Shown here one piece after another: positions 44,415 to 53,083 of a DNA stretch of 64,000 bases. The position numbers were made by a program, and so were the translations under genes. The stretch is taken from assembly GCA_963818885.1 (NCBI GenBank), contig CAWFTP010000006.1:620001-684000 (forward strand). The letters run 5' to 3'. The DNA comes from DATFDN01 sp963818885 (GTDB lineage: Bacteria; Pseudomonadota; Alphaproteobacteria; Acetobacterales; Acetobacteraceae). Below the pieces are notes generated by a model that saw nothing but the letters and a program-made list of their open reading frames with translations, was not told the DNA's origin and did not search any database. Each line of letters starts with the position of its first letter. The stretch's first letter is position 1.

Positions 44415-45740
44415 TCAGGCCGCGTTCGCCTTGTCGAGCACCGGCTGGAACGCCGCCGTCGCCTGCTTCAGCTCCGTCGCGACGTCCTTGCCGAGCACGA
44501 TGTTGGTCAAGCCGACGCCGATGATGTCGCGGAACTCGGTGACCGGCACGATCACCGGCAGGCCGGAGCGCGCCATCTTGAGGCTCGTCTGCGTGGTGTC
44601 GAACCACTCCTGCGGGAACTTGCTCGCCTTCACCACGTCCGGCTGTTCGTAGCAGGACAGGCGCGGCGGCGTGCCGGAGCCAGTGCGCAGAACGTTGGTC
44701 AGCATCCCCTTGCCTGTGACCCATTGCAGGAACAGCCAGGCGGCCTTCTTGTTCTTGGCCTTCGCCGGGATACCGATACCGTCGATGAAGGTCGCGCAAT
44801 TATGCGCCTTTGGACCGGCCGGAACCGGCGCGAACCCGACCTTGCCGATCACGCGGGACTTGGTTGGATCGACCAGCGGCGCGGAGAAGCCGATGCCGTC
44901 CCACCACATCGCGGCACGGCCTTGGCTGAACGTCGTCTGGCACTCGTTCCAGTTGAAGCCGACGCTGCCGGGCGGGGCGCATTCGCGCATGATCTGCTGG
45001 TACCACTTGCCGGCGTCGATCGCCTGCGGCGTGTCGGTCAGCAGCTTCCTCCCGTCCGGCGTCACCGTCTCCTGATCCCAGCCGAGCAGGATGCTGTCGT
45101 ACAGCACCACGTTGGCATTCTTCACGCCCCGCCCGGTGAACCCGTAGACGCCCTTCGACGGATCGGTGAGCTTGTGCGCCATGCTCATCATCTCGTCGAA
45201 GGTCTGCGGGGGGGCGTTGAAGCCCTTCTGGGAGAGCAGCTCCTTGTTGTAGTAGATGATGAACAGGTCCTGGTTGAGCGGCAGGACGCCGATGCTGCCG
45301 TCCTCCGCCGTCGCCACCGCCATGGACGGCTTGCTGAAATCCGCCTGGTTGAAGTCGGGCGCGGTGAGCGACGGATCGGCGATATAGGGGCGGAGGTCCT
45401 CCATCCACTTCGCCTTCTCGATCAGCCGCTTCTGCACGTGCATGCCGACGTTCACGACGTCGAAGCTCGGATGGCCGGATGCCATCTCGAGCGCGACCTT
45501 CGGGCGCTGCTGCTGCTCGGGAATCTGCTCGAAGCCGACGCTGATGCCGGTCAGCGCCTCGAACTCCTTCAGATGCGCCCGCGCCACGTCGCCGCGCGGC
45601 GAGAGCTGGTAGTTGACCTCGATGTGCTGGCCCTTGAACTGCTTCCAGTCGAAGCTCGACTGCGCGCCGGCGCGGCGGACAAACGCGGGAGCGGCCAGGG
45701 CCGCGACGGAGCTCTGGAGCAGATGACGGCGGCGAATCAT
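44415..45740 (-). CDS. Sugar-type ABC substrate-binding protein, Tat-exported
   Basis: A 441-residue solute-binding protein. The start at 45740 (MIRRRHLLQSSVAALAAPAFVRRAGAQS) gives a twin-arginine signal and has AGAGGAAC upstream; a longer start at 45803 would add residues before the signal. Mature features: FDWKQFKGQHIEVNY, FDVVNVGMHVQKRLIEKAKW, LFIIYYNKELLSQKGFNAPPQTFDEM. The same FDW(K/R)QF(K/N)G opening is found in the binding protein at 61409, so the two systems are related. Upstream neighbours are a TauD-type dioxygenase and an LLM oxidoreductase. Confidence 0.93.
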   Translation of the reverse strand: MIRRRHLLQSSVAALAAPAFVRRAGAQSSFDWKQFKGQHIEVNYQLSPRGDVARAHLKEFEALTGISVGFEQIPEQQQRPKVALEMASGHPSFDVVNVGMHVQKRLIEKAKWMEDLRPYIADPSLTAPDFNQADFSKPSMAVATAEDGSIGVLPLNQDLFIIYYNKELLSQKGFNAPPQTFDEMMSMAHKLTDPSKGVYGFTGRGVKNANVVLYDSILLGWDQETVTPDGRKLLTDTPQAIDAGKWYQQIMRECAPPGSVGFNWNECQTTFSQGRAAMWWDGIGFSAPLVDPTKSRVIGKVGFAPVPAGPKAHNCATFIDGIGIPAKAKNKKAAWLFLQWVTGKGMLTNVLRTGSGTPPRLSCYEQPDVVKASKFPQEWFDTTQTSLKMARSGLPVIVPVTEFRDIIGVGLTNIVLGKDVATELKQATAAFQPVLDKANAA

Positions 45741-45809
45741 GCGAGTTGTTCCTCTGGCTGCCTCCACCGGAGGCTTGCCGAATGTCATACAGCCCCGGGC
45801 CAACTGAGG

Positions 45810-46682
45810 CTAGACCGGCCGCTCGCCCTGGACGGTGACGCGATGGCCGGATCTTGTATGCGGCCAATAGTCCCACATGGCACGGTGCTGGGTGCAGCGG
45901 TTGTCCCAGAAGGCGACCGAGTTCGGCTGCCAGCGGAAGCGGCACTGGAACAGCGGATTTTCGGCGTGCTCGTAGAGATAGGCGAGGATCGCCGCGCTTT
46001 CGTCGCGCGGCACGCCGACGATGCGCCTTGTAAAGCCGCGATTGACATACAGCGCCTTGTGTCCGGTCACCGGATGGGTGCGCACGATCGGATGCTCGGC
46101 ACGCGGGTAGCTCGGCTTGTCGGCGACCCCCTTGTACAGGCCGCGATAGACGTCCTCTCCGTCATGCACGGCGGTCAGCCCGTCGAGATAGGTCTTCATG
46201 CGATCCGACAGCGCCTCGTACGCGGCGTACATGCTGGCGAACAGCGTGTCCCCGCCGTGCGGCGGGCAGGTGGTGATATGCAGGATGCTGCCCATCGGCG
46301 GCTCAATGTCGCAGGACACGTCGGAGTGCCAGCCCTCGCCGTTGGCGCGCGGGCTGTCCTTGTCGGCGTGGATGATCATCAGCTCCGGATGGTCCGGTTC
46401 GTGCGGCGCGGCGGGATGGAGGTGCAGCGGGCCGAAGCGGCGCCCGAAATCGAGGTGCTGCGTCGGGGTCAGATGTTGGTCGCGGAAGAAGATGACGCAG
46501 TTCTCCGCGAGCGCACGGTGGATCTCATCCATCTGCCAATTCGACGGACGCGCGAGGTCGACCCCGCCGATTTCCGCGCCGATGATCGGGGTGAGCTTGT
46601 CGACATTGATTGTCTCGTAGGGTGCTGCATCCCCGCCCGACTGCCGATACCGCGGGCCATCGCCGCCGCGAAGCGTGGACAT
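45810..46682 (-). CDS. TauD/TfdA-family Fe(II)/2-oxoglutarate dioxygenase
   Basis: A 290-residue oxygenase that hydroxylates a substrate while decarboxylating 2-oxoglutarate. Iron ligands: His and Asp of EGWHSDVSCDIEPP, and the late His of WDNRCTQHRAMWDYWPHTRSGHRVTV, whose Arg residues bind 2-oxoglutarate. Known members act on taurine, alkylsulfates, phenoxyacetates or carnitine-like compounds. It lies between the LLM oxidoreductase and the ABC importer on one strand, so the importer may bring in its substrate. Confidence 0.93.
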   Translation of the reverse strand: MSTLRGGDGPRYRQSGGDAAPYETINVDKLTPIIGAEIGGVDLARPSNWQMDEIHRALAENCVIFFRDQHLTPTQHLDFGRRFGPLHLHPAAPHEPDHPELMIIHADKDSPRANGEGWHSDVSCDIEPPMGSILHITTCPPHGGDTLFASMYAAYEALSDRMKTYLDGLTAVHDGEDVYRGLYKGVADKPSYPRAEHPIVRTHPVTGHKALYVNRGFTRRIVGVPRDESAAILAYLYEHAENPLFQCRFRWQPNSVAFWDNRCTQHRAMWDYWPHTRSGHRVTVQGERPV

Positions 46683-46693
46683 GGCTGCCTCCT

Positions 46694-47563
46694 CTAGACG
46701 TCCCTGTACCGCTCGATGACTTCACGAAAGGCCAGGACGTCCTCCGGCCCAGAGATACGCTTGGCGAGTCCAGCATTCGCCATCACCGGGATGGTGACCC
46801 GATGAATGCCAGCTTGGGCGAGATCGGGGATCGTCGACAGGTCATCGGGCGCGCTGACCGTGATCTCGATCCCGTCCGGGTCGCGCTCCGCCTCGATGGC
46901 GGTTTGGCGGACGATTTCAAGCAGTTCGGGCGTGGTGCCCCGGGCGGGGAAAAAGCCGTTGCCGATCCGCCCGGCCCGGCGCGCCGCCGCTCTTGTGTGG
47001 CCACCGATCACGACCGGCACAGTACCGTTCACCGGCTTGGGGCGCATATGCGCCTTCTCGAAGCGGACGAACTCGCCGTGGAACGTCGGCTTGTCGGCGG
47101 TCCACAACTCGCGCATCGCGGCGATGTATTCGTCCGTCATGCGCCCACGCGGCTCGAAGGGGACGCCAAGCGCGTCGAACTCCTCCTTCAGCCAGCCGAC
47201 GCCCACACCGAGGATCACGCGCCCGCCGGACATGTGATCGAGCGTCGCGACCTGCTTGGCGCAGAGCACCGGGTTGTGCTCCGGCAGGATGATGACACCG
47301 GTCGCGAGCTTGATGCGGCTAGTCGCCGCGGCGACATAGGCCATCCAGGTCAGCGCGTCGGGCAGCGCGAACTCCCATTCCCGGCCCGGCATCCTGCCGG
47401 TGGGGGAGTAGGGGTAGGCGGACTGATAGCCCTCCGGCACGACGATGTGCTCGACCGTCCAGGCGGACTCGAACCCAGCCGCCTCGGCGGCCTGCAGCAG
47501 GCCGATAGCCTCTTTGGGGTCGGTGTAGCGGCCCGTGTTGCAGTAGCGCAGGCCGAATTTCAT
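46694..47563 (-). CDS. LLM-class flavin-dependent oxidoreductase (F420-type)
   Basis: A 289-residue bacterial-luciferase-fold oxidoreductase. KFGLRYCNTGRYTDPKEAI and AAGFESAWTVEHIVVPEGY at the N-terminus, GRVILGVGVGWLKEEFDALGV and VPVVIGGHTRAAARRAGRIGNGFF in the barrel match the TIGR03619-type subgroup annotated as F420-dependent. Whether FMN or F420 is used cannot be decided from sequence alone; no F420 genes are in the window. Its ATG overlaps the DUF29 gene stop by 4 bases. 12 bases before the TauD gene. Confidence 0.9.
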   Translation of the reverse strand: MKFGLRYCNTGRYTDPKEAIGLLQAAEAAGFESAWTVEHIVVPEGYQSAYPYSPTGRMPGREWEFALPDALTWMAYVAAATSRIKLATGVIILPEHNPVLCAKQVATLDHMSGGRVILGVGVGWLKEEFDALGVPFEPRGRMTDEYIAAMRELWTADKPTFHGEFVRFEKAHMRPKPVNGTVPVVIGGHTRAAARRAGRIGNGFFPARGTTPELLEIVRQTAIEAERDPDGIEITVSAPDDLSTIPDLAQAGIHRVTIPVMANAGLAKRISGPEDVLAFREVIERYRDV

Positions 47564-48017
47564 ATCTGGCTCCCAGGAAACCAGTCGCCGAGGACCTGGT
47601 CGGCGTTATAGGTGAGGGCGTCAAGCACGACGGTGTCCTCGTTCCATTCCGCGAGAGCCCGGGAAACGGCGCGCCGCGCGGTGCGGTGCTGGCGAACGAC
47701 GATCTCCGGCAACTCCCGTCGCAAACTCGGACTGTCCTCCAGAACGGTCTCAATGTCGTCCCGTGCCCGGGCGATGATCTCCCGCCACCCGCCTCGCGGC
47801 TGCGGCGCCGGCGAGGCATCCAATTTCATCAAATGCTCGATAACGGTCCGTATGTGGCTCGCCAGCGTGCGCCGTTCGGACGCGCCCAAGCTCTCGATCT
47901 CCTCGGCCACATTCTCCCAATCGACCGCCGCGTTGCTGCCCTCGCGGGCAGCATCGCGCAGCGCCGCGGCCTGCTGCGCGGACCAGAGGACGAGATCGGT
48001 GCGGTAAAGTCCTCCAT
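47560..48017 (-). CDS. DUF29 family protein (one frame break at the start)
   Basis: A helical DUF29 protein of about 150 residues: WENVAEEIESLGASERRTLASHI and VIEHLMKLDASPAPQPRGGW, then NADQVLGDWFPGSQI. The ATG at 48017, preceded by GAGGGAG, leads in only three codons (MED) before the frame shifts; one missing base restores the expected MEDLYRTDLVLWSAQQAAALRD beginning. DUF29 has no known activity and is frequent in cyanobacteria and some Proteobacteria, often in variable regions. Confidence 0.78.
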
Positions 48018-48025
48018 GCGCTCCC

Positions 48026-48587
48026 TCAGAGCGGCTTCAGCGGCGGCGTCTCCCCGGGCGGCAACGGCACGCGCGCCACGTTCAGCACCATCGACACCAG
48101 GCTATAATACCCGCAGGCTCCGATCAGGTCGATCACGCCGCGCTCCCCGAAGCGCGCCTGCGCGCGGGCATAGGTCGCATCGCTGACCTCTCCCTTTGTC
48201 AGCAACTCCGTCGCGAAGTCATAGACGTCGGTTTCGTCGGGCTGCATCCCCTCGGGCCGGCGTCCCTGGGCCACGGCGTCGGCGATCTCCGCGCGCAGTC
48301 CGGCCTCGATCGCGAGGCGGCGATGCGCATAGAACTGGTACTGCGCGGTCCATTTGCGCCCGGTGATGATGATCGCAAGCTCGTTCAGCCGTGGCGGAAT
48401 TGAGCTGCTGAAGCGGACATAGGCGCCGACCAGCTGCACCAGCTCGGCCAGATCAGGACTGCGGAGCAGCGCGTTGAACGGGCCGCGCAGGCCCTTCCCG
48501 CGCGGGCCCGACTGGATCGAAATCGGCAACCCGGCGCTGGTCCGGGTTCATGGTCTCGGGCGTGAGTTGCGGGAAGCGGTCGGCCAT
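48026..48587 (-). CDS. Carboxymuconolactone decarboxylase family protein (one frame break)
   Basis: AhpD/CMD-fold protein of about 187 residues. The first 22 residues (MADRFPQLTPETMNPDQRRVAD) lie in one frame with AAGGAG before the ATG at 48587. The rest (SIQSGPRGKGLRGPFNALLRSP onward) lies in another; removing one T from TTT near 48522 joins them. The usual CxxC of the family is absent (ELAIIITGRKWTAQYQFYAHRRLA), so peroxidase activity is unlikely; many such proteins act in aromatic or lactone catabolism. Between the SDR and DUF29 genes. Confidence 0.83.
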
Positions 48588-48599
48588 CGGCGTCTCCTT

Positions 48600-49412
48600 C
48601 TAAGGGGAGGCGAGGATCAGCCCGCCATCCACCACGATTTCCGTCCCGGTAATGTAGCCCGCCTCGTCGGAGGCGAGAAACAGCACCGCATGGGCCACAT
48701 CCCACCCGGTGCCCATGCGGCCCATCGGGCAGCGAGCGTTGCGGCTGGCGATCAGCGCGGCGGCGTCGTCGCCGGCGACCGTCTTCGCAAGGCGCTGCTC
48801 CACCAGCGGCGTGTGCATCAGGCCCGGCACGACGGTGTTGCAGCGTATGCCCTGCTTCACGACAGCGCCGGCGGTCGAGCGGGTGAACTGAATCACCGCC
48901 GCCTTCGACGCGCTGTACGCGACGTGCTGGCGTCCGCCGTGCCCGTCATTGCGCAGTCCGGCGACCGAGCTGATGTTGACGATAGCGCCCTTGCCCTGCC
49001 TGGCCATCGGTGGGATCGCGTATTTGCAGCCCAGAAACACGGTCTTGAGGTTGGTGTCGATCTGCCGGTCCCAGACCTCCTCGCTCATGCTCACCGCATC
49101 GCCCGGTGCCGAGCCGCCGACATTGTTGACCAGGATGTCGAGGCGGCCGAAACGGGCAAGGCAGGCGCGTACCATCGCCTCTACCTCGGAGGCGTTCAGC
49201 ATGTCGCAGCGATGCACCGCGCTCTCATTGCCCTCCGCGGCGATGGTGGCGTGCGTCTCCTCGGCGACGGCCTGGTTGATGTCGACCAGGAACACTCTCG
49301 CGCCCTGACGCGCCATCAGGGTGGCCGCGGCGCGGCCATTGCCCCAACCGGGGCCCACCGATCCGGCGCCGGTGACAAGCGCCACCTTGCCGGTCAGGTC
49401 GAGCATCATCAC
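48600..49412 (-). CDS. SDR-family oxidoreductase
   Basis: Short-chain dehydrogenase of 268-270 residues. The cofactor loop is VTGAGSVGPGWGNG, longer than the usual TGxxxGIG; an acidic residue in FLVDINQ favours NAD(H). NNVGG, the catalytic Ser of ISSVAGL and YSASKAA follow. Three ATG codons in a row begin the gene directly behind GGAGGTG; the second or third gives better spacing. It sits between livM and the CMD gene, suggesting oxidation of an alcohol intermediate in the same pathway. Confidence 0.92.
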   Translation of the reverse strand: MMMLDLTGKVALVTGAGSVGPGWGNGRAAATLMARQGARVFLVDINQAVAEETHATIAAEGNESAVHRCDMLNASEVEAMVRACLARFGRLDILVNNVGGSAPGDAVSMSEEVWDRQIDTNLKTVFLGCKYAIPPMARQGKGAIVNISSVAGLRNDGHGGRQHVAYSASKAAVIQFTRSTAGAVVKQGIRCNTVVPGLMHTPLVEQRLAKTVAGDDAAALIASRNARCPMGRMGTGWDVAHAVLFLASDEAGYITGTEIVVDGGLILASP

Positions 49413-49421
49413 CTCCGTCTC

Positions 49422-50444
49422 CTAGGGCACCGCCGCTACCTGGCGGCGGCGAGAGGACAGCAAGCGGAACAGACGCCTCAATCCCCCCGCGATGCCGGTC
49501 GGCAGCAGATACATGAATGCGATCAGGATGACGCCGTAGATCGCTCCCGGTGCCGCCTTGGAGATGTCGTTGGCGACATTGGGAATGAACTCGATGAAGG
49601 CGCCGCCGAATATGGCGCCGGGGATCGAGCTGACGCCGCCGACGATCAGGCCGACGAAGAACCAGACCGAGATGAAGAGGTTGAAGCTGTCGGGAGCGAC
49701 GAACTGCACCACGATCGTGGTGAGCGCGCCAGCGACCCCGGCGAACGCCGCGCTGACCGCGAAGGTGCGGGTCTTCACGGCGGACAGGTGGATGCCCATC
49801 GACTCGGCGGCGAGCGATTGGTCGCGAATGGCCATCATCGCGCGCCCAATGCGCCCGCGCGTCAGGTTCCAGCCGAGCAGGAAGACGACGCAGGTGATCG
49901 CGAGACAGAAAAGATAGATCCACTGGTCCGGATCCAGCGGCAATCCGAACGGCGCCTCCGGTTTGTCGACAATAAGTCCTTGCACGCCGCCGGTCAGTCC
50001 GGACAGCGCATTCACCTTGAGGATCTGCGGCGCGGCGACCGCGAGCGCCAGGGTCACCAGGGCAAGGTAGAGGCCGGCCAATCGCAGCGCCGGAAACCCG
50101 ACCAGAAAGCCGACAATTCCCGCGGCAACAGCAGCAACCGGGATGGTCGCCCAGTATGGCCAGCCGTACTGGGCCATGAGGATTGCCGTGGCGTAGGCGC
50201 CCACCGCGTAGAATGCGCCGTGGCCGAGCGAGAGCTGGCCGTTGATGCCGGTGAGCACCGTCAGGCTGAGCACCGCGCACGCATAAGACAGCGTCATCGA
50301 CAACTGGAACAGCCGGTAGCTGCTGACGATGAAGGTCAATGCGATCGCGATCGCAACGACAATGAGGACGGCCGCGATGCGCCATGGCTCGAGCCGGGCC
50401 TCCCTGTCGTCCGCGCCGCGGGGAGCGAGATCGGCGTCACGCAT
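49422..50444 (-). CDS. livM: Branched-chain amino acid-type ABC permease LivM
   Basis: Permease of 340 residues with about ten membrane segments. INGQLSLGHGAFYAVGAYATAIL is the LivM signature; TRGRIGRAMMAIRDQSLAAESMGIH is the EAA-like loop contacting the ATPase. HAAT family transporters carry branched-chain amino acids but also aromatic acids, urea and amides. Four bases separate it from livH; the SDR gene follows 10 bases downstream. Confidence 0.94.
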   Translation of the reverse strand: MRDADLAPRGADDREARLEPWRIAAVLIVVAIAIALTFIVSSYRLFQLSMTLSYACAVLSLTVLTGINGQLSLGHGAFYAVGAYATAILMAQYGWPYWATIPVAAVAAGIVGFLVGFPALRLAGLYLALVTLALAVAAPQILKVNALSGLTGGVQGLIVDKPEAPFGLPLDPDQWIYLFCLAITCVVFLLGWNLTRGRIGRAMMAIRDQSLAAESMGIHLSAVKTRTFAVSAAFAGVAGALTTIVVQFVAPDSFNLFISVWFFVGLIVGGVSSIPGAIFGGAFIEFIPNVANDISKAAPGAIYGVILIAFMYLLPTGIAGGLRRLFRLLSSRRRQVAAVP

Positions 50445-50447
50445 GGG

Positions 50448-51320
50448 CTACACCCTGCTCTGCAACGGGCGGCCGAGTAGCCCGGCGGGCTTCACCAGCA
50501 GCACGGCCACGATGATGATCAAGGCTACGGTCAGCTTGAGTTCGGTGCCGACGATATAGGCGCCGAAGACGTTCTCCAGAACGCCGACGATGAACCCGCC
50601 GATAACCGCCCCGAGCGGGCTATCGATCCCGCCCAGCAAGGCGCCCGCGAACGCATAGATCAGGATGCCGAACATCATGTTGGGATCGAGGAAGACGATC
50701 GGCGCGACCATGATGCCGGCGATCCCGCCAATCGCCGCGGCGAGACCCCAGCCCAGTGCCAGCATCCGGTTGACGCGCACGCCGCACAGCCGCGCTGACG
50801 TCGGGTTGAACGCCGCGGCGCGCATCGCCAAGCCCAGCGTCGTGTGACGGAAGAACAGGTAGACCAGGAACAGGACGATCAGCGTCACCCCCGTCTCACC
50901 CACCTCGTGGGAGGAGATGTAGCCGCCCAGCAACGGCTGGCCGCCACCGAACGGGGATGGGAAGGGCTTGATGACGTAATCGAAGATCCAGCCGTCCATC
51001 GAGTTGATGACCAGCAGCAGGCCGATGAAGACGCCCACGACCGTGAGGATAGGTGCATTTGTGACCGGCCGTATCAAAATCCGCTCGATTGCTGCTCCCA
51101 TGATGAAGGACACGACGACGGTGATGACGAAGGCGCCCCAGTATGGGATTCCGGCATTGATGAGCGTGAGACAGATATACGTCGACAGGGTCGCCATCTC
51201 GCCCTGCGCGAAATTCACGTGATGCGTCGCTTGGTAGATCATGACGAGAGCAAGCGCGACGGCTGCGTAGATACTGCCGCTGGCAAGGCCCGAGATGACT
51301 TGGTGAAGGAGCCCGCTCAC
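50448..51320 (-). CDS. livH: Branched-chain amino acid-type ABC permease LivH
   Basis: A 290-residue partner permease. GLASGSIYAAVALALVMIYQATHHVNFAQGEMATL is the LivH N-terminus split across the first two membrane segments; AFNPTSARLCGVRVNRMLALGWGL is the cytoplasmic loop. Positioned between livF and livM as in many HAAT operons. Intact. Confidence 0.94.
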   Translation of the reverse strand: MSGLLHQVISGLASGSIYAAVALALVMIYQATHHVNFAQGEMATLSTYICLTLINAGIPYWGAFVITVVVSFIMGAAIERILIRPVTNAPILTVVGVFIGLLLVINSMDGWIFDYVIKPFPSPFGGGQPLLGGYISSHEVGETGVTLIVLFLVYLFFRHTTLGLAMRAAAFNPTSARLCGVRVNRMLALGWGLAAAIGGIAGIMVAPIVFLDPNMMFGILIYAFAGALLGGIDSPLGAVIGGFIVGVLENVFGAYIVGTELKLTVALIIIVAVLLVKPAGLLGRPLQSRV

Positions 51321-51331
51321 GCTCGCACTCC

Positions 51332-52045
51332 CTAATAGCCGAGATAGGCGCGCCGGACGGCTTCGTCCTTGCGGAGGTCGGCGGCCGGACCGGAGATCAC
51401 GATCCGCCCGGTTTCCAGCAGGTACGCGTGGTCCGCGAAATCGAGGGCGACCGAGCTGTTCTGCTCCACCAACAGGATGCTGACGCCCTCATCGGCGCGG
51501 ATGCGTCGAAGAATGTGGAAGATATCCTGCACGATCAAGGGCGCGAGGCCGAAGGAGGGTTCATCGAGCAGCAGCAGTCGCGGTTTGACCAGCAATGCGC
51601 GCGCGATCGCCAGCATCTGCTGCTCCCCGCCCGACAGCGTGCCCGCCTGCTGGCGATAGCGCTCCTTCAGGCGGGGAAAATAGGTGAACATCCTCTCGAA
51701 GTCCGCCTTCACCGCGTTGCGGTCGCGGCGCGTGTACGAACCGAGACGGAGATTCTCCTCGACGGTCAGCTCCATGAGCGTGCCGCGTCCATCGGGAACG
51801 TGCCCGACGCCGCGCCGCACGATTTCCTCCGCTGGCTGACGGTCGATCCGCTGGTCGCCGAGCCGCACCTCGCCCTGCGGGCGGATCAAGCCGCAGATCG
51901 CGCGCAGCGTCGTGGTCTTGCCGGCGCCGTTCGCGCCGAGCAGCGTGGTCGTCCGCCCTTGTTCCACCTGGAAGTCAAGACCATGCAGAACCTTGGTCTG
52001 CCCATAGCCGGCGTGGAGGCCACGCGCCTCAAGCAGTGCCGGCAT
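51332..52045 (-). CDS. livF: Branched-chain amino acid-type ABC ATPase LivF
   Basis: A 237-residue ATPase: Walker A GANGAGKTT, Q-loop after RAICGLI, signature TLSGGEQQMLAIARALL, Walker B LLLLDEPSFGLAPL and H-loop-region VEQNS. The ATG at 52045 (MPALLEARGLHAGYG) is chosen over an upstream frame start because the family begins there; it overlaps the end of livG by 17 bases, so translation is coupled. Confidence 0.94.
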   Translation of the reverse strand: MPALLEARGLHAGYGQTKVLHGLDFQVEQGRTTTLLGANGAGKTTTLRAICGLIRPQGEVRLGDQRIDRQPAEEIVRRGVGHVPDGRGTLMELTVEENLRLGSYTRRDRNAVKADFERMFTYFPRLKERYRQQAGTLSGGEQQMLAIARALLVKPRLLLLDEPSFGLAPLIVQDIFHILRRIRADEGVSILLVEQNSSVALDFADHAYLLETGRIVISGPAADLRKDEAVRRAYLGY

Positions 52046-52841
52046 GCAGCGCCTCTTCGTCATCGTCTGTGCCGCCCAGATAGGCGCGTATCACCTCGGG
52101 TTCGCGGCGCACCGCATCGGGCGTGCCGTCGGCGATCTTGCGGCCGAATTCGAGCGCGACGACCTTGTCGGAGATTCCCATCACCATGCTCATGTGATGC
52201 TCAACGACAAGCACGGACATCTCGTAGTGGGCACCGATCTCGCGGATGAGGGTGGAGAGTCCATCGACCTCGGAGTGGTTCAGCCCGCCCGCCGGCTCGT
52301 CGAGGAGCAGCAGCTTGGGCGCACCCATCAGCGCGCGGCCCAGCTCCACCCGCTTCTGCGTGCCGAACGGCAAGCCGCCCACCGGCACGTCGGCGACATC
52401 CCCCAAGGTCAGCAGATCGAGGACGTCGCGCAGCCGCCGCCGCGCGGCCGCCTCCTCCATGCGCACGCGGGGAAGGCGCAGCGAGTTGGCGGCGAACCCG
52501 GAACGGGCGAGGTGGTGTGCCCCGACCAGGATGTTGTCGCGCACGGTCAGCCTGCCGAACAGCGCTATATTCTGGAAGGTGCGGCCGATGCCGAGCGGTG
52601 ACATGCGGTAGCGCGGTTCGCCCTTCAGCGACTGACCCTCGAAAACTATGTCGCCCTCGGCGTAGCGATAGATGCCGCTGATGCAGTTGAAGAGTGTCGT
52701 CTTGCCGGAACCGTTGGGTCCGATCAGGCCGCAGATCTGGCGACGCGGGACATCGAAGGAGACACCCGCAAGCGCCACCACACCGCCGAAACGGACCACT
52801 ACACCTCGTACGCTGAGCAGCGGCCCGGCCGCCTCAGACAT
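52029..52841 (-). CDS. livG: Branched-chain amino acid-type ABC ATPase LivG
   Basis: A 270-residue ATPase: Walker A GPNGSGKTT, RYRMSPLGIGRTFQNIALF (the LivG insertion), LPFGTQKRVELGRALM as signature, Walker B LLLLDEPAGGLNHSE. The signature has FGTQKR where LSxGxQ-R is usual; LivG proteins vary at this place. ATG at 52841 (MSEAAGPLLSVRG). First gene of the minus-strand block, divergent from the acyl-CoA dehydrogenase with 242 bases between. No periplasmic binding protein gene of this transporter is in the window. Confidence 0.93.
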   Translation of the reverse strand: MSEAAGPLLSVRGVVVRFGGVVALAGVSFDVPRRQICGLIGPNGSGKTTLFNCISGIYRYAEGDIVFEGQSLKGEPRYRMSPLGIGRTFQNIALFGRLTVRDNILVGAHHLARSGFAANSLRLPRVRMEEAAARRRLRDVLDLLTLGDVADVPVGGLPFGTQKRVELGRALMGAPKLLLLDEPAGGLNHSEVDGLSTLIREIGAHYEMSVLVVEHHMSMVMGISDKVVALEFGRKIADGTPDAVRREPEVIRAYLGGTDDDEEALHAGTA

Positions 52842-53083
52842 GCCGCATCCATCCGACACTGGAATGCCGCTCCCGGCGCGCGTGTCCCATCGACCCTCCC
52901 CGTTTGCGGCGGTGCTGCTTCTTGAGTTCGATCAACGCGTCAGCTCGCCTTGGGCAAGGTGACGAAGCGGCGCAGGCAAGTCAACGGCCCCATGCATGAG
53001 CTTCGGCGCGTTACCGCTAGAGTGAGGCGCTCTCCAGGTATAGACCCGGATGGCTCGGGACAATGCGGATCGGCGAGGCGGCA

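Noticed and set aside
48474..50480. A 668-codon plus-strand open frame across the SDR and livM genes
   Set aside because: Shadow of two well-conserved minus-strand genes; composition is low-complexity and Arg/Asp/Glu-rich.
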